From contig JASGGE010000083.1 in NCBI GenBank assembly GCA_047605205.1, positions 1-17,354 of the forward strand: 17,354 bases of DNA. Direction: 5' to 3'. The first letter of the stretch is position 1. Every line of letters starts with the position of its first letter. Both the position numbers and the translations under genes were made by a program. Positions 14,955 to 17,354 of this stretch are shown piece by piece. This stretch comes from Siphonobacter sp047605205 (GTDB lineage Bacteria > Bacteroidota > Bacteroidia > Cytophagales > Spirosomataceae). The notes under the pieces are model-generated. The model saw only the letters and a list, made by a program, of their open reading frames with translations, was not told where the DNA came from and did no database searches.

Positions 14955-14982
14955 AAAATTAGTTGTCTTGACAACTAATTTT
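14955..14982. promoter_or_regulatory. Perfect 28-base palindrome, probable transcription factor operator
   Basis: AAAATTAGTTGTC (14955-14967) and GACAACTAATTTT (14970-14982) are exact reverse complements, separated by TT. The core TTAGTTGT-N4-ACAACTAA looks like the sites of MarR-type and similar dimeric regulators. It cannot be a gene terminator, because both flanking genes are transcribed away from it. It lies about 35 bases upstream of the minus-strand -7 box and 52 bases upstream of the plus-strand one. Confidence 0.7.
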
Positions 14983-15034
14983 AAAAAGCTAAGGATTATA
15001 AGAGGAAATTGCTCAGCCCTATGGCCAAGATTCG

Positions 15035-15042
15035 TACCTTTG
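15035..15042 (+). promoter_or_regulatory. Promoter -7 box of the membrane protein/queA unit
   Basis: TACCTTTG matches TAnnTTTG exactly, 65 bases before the chosen ATG. The closest TTG (15009-15011) is 23 bases upstream, slightly too far for an ideal promoter. Confidence 0.55.
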
Positions 15043-15107
15043 CGGCCTGAAAAGCCAAATTCAGTCTGACGAGCGACTGTAAGGATGGCGAATTGACTAT
15101 TACGAAA

Positions 15108-15620
15108 ATGACCGTTCCGTTTTTTATTTCCAACATTGGAAGATACGTGTCAATCCTAGGATTTCTCGTAGCTTTATTAATGGCCTACCAACAACTCCCT
15201 GATTTTGTTACTGTTGACACAGATTTCTCAGACGTAGCAACCAAAAACTATCATAAAGAAGTTGTTTTTTACGTGGTGGCGGGTCTGATGTTGGTGGCTA
15301 ATGTGCTGTTTGTGTGGATTGCTCGGCTTTTTCCTAAACTCCCCGATGGTTTCATTAAACTCCCCGGAGCGGTTAAATGGATGTCTTACCGAAAACAGTT
15401 AAATGACATAATCACCGAATGGATGAATTTTGGAGCAATTGTGGTAAACTTCATGTTAGGCCTTTCGATTTATGTATTGGCCATTCTGAATGCTCCTGAA
15501 ACGTCAAAAGCAATACCTTATTTTCGTTGGGTTTTCGGAGCGGCTGCCTTGCTGGTATTTATCTGGATCATATACATGCCCTTACGATTATTGCTGAGTG
15601 GCCCCGTAAAGGATGAGTAG
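15108..15620 (+). CDS. Four-helix integral membrane protein of unknown function
   Basis: From the ATG at 15108 it has 170 residues with four hydrophobic segments: about 8-28 (NIGRYVSILGFLVALLMAY), 50-72 (VVFYVVAGLMLVANVLFVW), 106-127 (MNFGAIVVNFMLGLSIYVLAI) and 139-158 (FRWVFGAAALLVFIWIIYMP). The loop after the second helix is basic and Pro-rich (LFPKLPDGFIKLPGAVKWMSYRKQ), which places it in the cytoplasm with both ends by the positive-inside rule. I recognise no family. A TTG at 15093 preceded by AAGGA could start five codons earlier. Its TAG stop is directly followed by the queA ATG, so the two genes are surely co-transcribed and may be translationally coupled. A functional link to tRNA modification is not shown. 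Confidence 0.8.
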   Translation: MTVPFFISNIGRYVSILGFLVALLMAYQQLPDFVTVDTDFSDVATKNYHKEVVFYVVAGLMLVANVLFVWIARLFPKLPDGFIKLPGAVKWMSYRKQLNDIITEWMNFGAIVVNFMLGLSIYVLAILNAPETSKAIPYFRWVFGAAALLVFIWIIYMPLRLLLSGPVKDE

Positions 15621-16817
15621 ATGACGAATATTCCCATTTCAGAATTTGAATATAATCTGCCGGATAATCTGATTGCCCGTTTTCCGTTAATAGATCGGGA
15701 TCGATCTCGTTTGCTGGTTTATCAGCATGGGCAGATTCAACACGCTCATTTTACCGACATTATATCTTATTTACCTGAAGATAGTTTACTGGTTTTTAAC
15801 AATACAAAAGTTATTCCGGCTCGGCTTTTCTTTCGAAAAACAACCGGAGCTTTAATTGAACTCTTTCTGCTTCACCCCATAGACCCTACGCCTGTAATTA
15901 ACCTGGCTATGGAAGTAACCGATAGTTGTGTATGGGCGTGTATGATTGGTAATCGGAAACGCTGGAAAACGGGTGAAGTATTGCTACAGGAGACTGGAGG
16001 GCTAACTTTGCAGGCAGAGTTAATCGATGCAGAGCAAGCTTATGTAAGGTTAAAGTGGAATAAGATAATTCCGTTTGTAGAAGTCGTACAGTTGATTGGC
16101 AAGGTTCCTTTGCCGCCTTATCTGAAACGGGAAGCCGAAGAACAGGATCACCAAACCTATCAGACTGTTTACTCGGAGAAAAAAGGGGCTGTTGCCGCCC
16201 CAACGGCGGGTTTACATTTTACCGAACGTGTATTTCACGATTTGGAAGCAAAAGGAATAAAGCATGAGTTCCTGACACTCCACGTCGGAGCGGGGACATT
16301 TCAGCCCGTAAAAACAGAGAATGCTCTGGAACACAAAATGCACGGGGAGCAGGTGGTTTTTACACAAGCGAATCTGGAACATCTGATCGCTGGTGTAAAA
16401 CGAATTATTCCAGTCGGAACTACTTCGATGCGTTCGCTGGAGTCGTTATACTGGCTTGGAATACTGATTAATGCCGGAACCATATCCTCCCTTGCCAATG
16501 GGTTTATCATTCCGCAGTTTGTTCATCAAACGAATCCATCTGGGTTAGCAGTGACAGAAGCCCTGCACGTTGTTTTGGGACAAATGCGTAAAGAAAACCT
16601 AACGGAAATCGTTGGTGAGACGTCCATTATGATTTATCCTGGCTATACCTTCAGAATGTGCAAAGGTATTATTACTAATTTTCACCAGCCAGGTTCTACA
16701 TTAATGTTACTTGTTGCTGCATTAGTGGGAGAGGACTGGAAGCAGATTTACGCCGAAGCTGTTGCCAGAGAGTACCGATTTCTGAGTTACGGAGATTCGT
16801 CATTATTACTGCCTTAA
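15621..16817 (+). CDS. queA: S-adenosylmethionine:tRNA ribosyltransferase-isomerase (queuosine synthesis)
   Basis: QueA moves the ribosyl part of S-adenosylmethionine onto preQ1 at position 34 of tRNAs with GUN anticodons, giving epoxyqueuosine. The family motifs are present: LVFNNTKVIPARL (57-69), GALIELFLLHP, GAVAAPTAGLHFTERVF (189-205), LHVGAGTFQPVK (220-231), HKMHGEQVVF, and the C-terminal ITNFHQPGSTLMLLVAALVG. At 398 residues it is longer than E. coli QueA (about 356), with the extra length spread through the middle. This longer form is what I would expect in Bacteroidota. The ATG touches the stop of the upstream membrane protein. The next gene begins 14 bases after the stop, without a terminator, so the transcript may continue. 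Confidence 0.95.
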   Translation: MTNIPISEFEYNLPDNLIARFPLIDRDRSRLLVYQHGQIQHAHFTDIISYLPEDSLLVFNNTKVIPARLFFRKTTGALIELFLLHPIDPTPVINLAMEVTDSCVWACMIGNRKRWKTGEVLLQETGGLTLQAELIDAEQAYVRLKWNKIIPFVEVVQLIGKVPLPPYLKREAEEQDHQTYQTVYSEKKGAVAAPTAGLHFTERVFHDLEAKGIKHEFLTLHVGAGTFQPVKTENALEHKMHGEQVVFTQANLEHLIAGVKRIIPVGTTSMRSLESLYWLGILINAGTISSLANGFIIPQFVHQTNPSGLAVTEALHVVLGQMRKENLTEIVGETSIMIYPGYTFRMCKGIITNFHQPGSTLMLLVAALVGEDWKQIYAEAVAREYRFLSYGDSSLLLP

Positions 16818-16831
16818 ATCTTATATAATTT

Positions 16832-17354
16832 ATGACATTGGTCGATGTATCAATTGTCTATTTTGGTAAGCCTTATCAGACACTGGTTTCTCTTTTAAGT
16901 TTACTAAAATATAGTCGCCAGCACATTGATACTATCCACATTAGTGTTGAATGTAAACAGCCACATGGGGATAGTAACGGAATTTTTACAATTTTGGAAG
17001 GGCTCAAAAATGAGAAAATTGAACTTTATTATCCCAGCCAGTTTTATCAGTTAGGCCCACTGGATTATCAGCAGGTTAAAACAAATTCTTCACTTCGCTG
17101 GAGTTTGCCCTATCAGTATGCTTTAGAAAAAGCAACAGGAAAATACCTGTTTATTTTGCATAACGATATGCTCTTTCATGCCGATATGATTGGAGCTATG
17201 CTTGAAGAAGGTTTTGCAAAACGAAAAATAGCAGGAGCCGGTTCTATTGGTCAGTGCTGGTCATGTGCTGCCAAATGGGATAATAAATGTTCAGGAGCCG
17301 TACAGGAACAGTACATTCCTACTCAGGAAGAGGCAATTGCTGTACATGAAGCTC
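16832..17354 (+). CDS. Glycosyltransferase-like protein, N-terminal part (runs off window)
   Basis: An ATG at 16832 opens a frame that stays open for 174 codons to the right edge. The start VDVSIVYFGKPYQTLVSLLSLLKY is a GT-A type nucleotide-binding strand and helix, as in family 2 glycosyltransferases. SLPYQYALEKATGKYLFILHNDMLFHADMIGAML has the typical 'A.G.Y...L..D' block with NDM in place of the metal-binding DxD, the usual form in family 2 enzymes being DDD or NDD. A cluster of cysteines follows (GQCWSCAAKWDNKCSG, residues about 143-158), which is unusual for this family. No signal peptide or membrane segment is in the visible part. The gene starts 14 bases after queA. The substrate is unknown. 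Confidence 0.75.
   Translation, partial: MTLVDVSIVYFGKPYQTLVSLLSLLKYSRQHIDTIHISVECKQPHGDSNGIFTILEGLKNEKIELYYPSQFYQLGPLDYQQVKTNSSLRWSLPYQYALEKATGKYLFILHNDMLFHADMIGAMLEEGFAKRKIAGAGSIGQCWSCAAKWDNKCSGAVQEQYIPTQEEAIAVHEA

Noticed and set aside
14969..15000. An E. coli-like promoter (TTGACA then ATTATA) overlapping the palindrome
   Set aside because: The spacing is about 20 bases, too long for that type, and the phylum uses TAnnTTTG, which is found in a better place at 15035.
14878..15069. 63-codon open frame across the adenosyltransferase/membrane-protein gap
   Set aside because: It would run across the palindrome and the promoter boxes, and its product has no family resemblance.
14894..15092. 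A cobalamin riboswitch upstream of the adenosyltransferase gene
   Set aside because: The leader after the promoter box is only about 15 bases, too short for a riboswitch, and no B12-box sequence is seen.

Overview
The window reads as ordinary chromosomal core of a Bacteroidota, most likely a member of Cytophagales. This rests on the look of the proteins, on a run of rsh-fur-purA that I recall as a conserved neighbourhood in this phylum, and on several copies of the Bacteroidota-type promoter element TAnnTTTG (sometimes with an upstream TTG/TTTG about 20 bases away). The genus cannot be fixed from the sequence alone. I see no insertion sequence, phage gene, CRISPR array, rRNA operon or integrase.

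Layout: the 3' two-fifths of leuS (+) runs in from the left edge and is followed by a 361-base gap. That gap holds three hairpins and a strongly self-complementary stretch that may be a small RNA or a structured 3' UTR. On the minus strand follow purA, a Fur-family regulator and a bifunctional RelA/SpoT (rsh) gene, all co-directional (transcribed rsh, fur, purA). A tRNA-Leu(UAG) with its own promoter and terminator comes next. Then comes the protein quality-control block: tig (trigger factor), clpP and clpX on the plus strand. It is interrupted by a small minus-strand XRE-type regulator between tig and clpP, and by a terminator plus a new promoter element between clpP and clpX. The right half carries a lipoprotein with a C-terminal membrane hairpin, an alpha/beta hydrolase, a convergent secreted phytase-like esterase, ilvE (branched-chain aminotransferase), a PduO-type cobalamin adenosyltransferase, a four-helix membrane protein coupled to queA (queuosine synthesis), and the first 174 codons of a GT-A glycosyltransferase-like gene that runs off the right edge.

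Functional themes: translation and starvation signalling (leuS, tRNA-Leu, rsh, ilvE, purA as a known ppGpp target in other bacteria), protein folding and degradation (tig/clpP/clpX), and tRNA modification (queA). Most genes look intact and of normal family length.

The points most worth a second look are non-coding. One is a perfect 28-base operator-like palindrome between the divergent adenosyltransferase and membrane-protein/queA units, for which no regulator gene is visible. Another is the nested-stem region downstream of leuS. The third is the rewired tig/XRE/clpP/clpX arrangement. I found no clear evidence of a wholly new multi-gene system.
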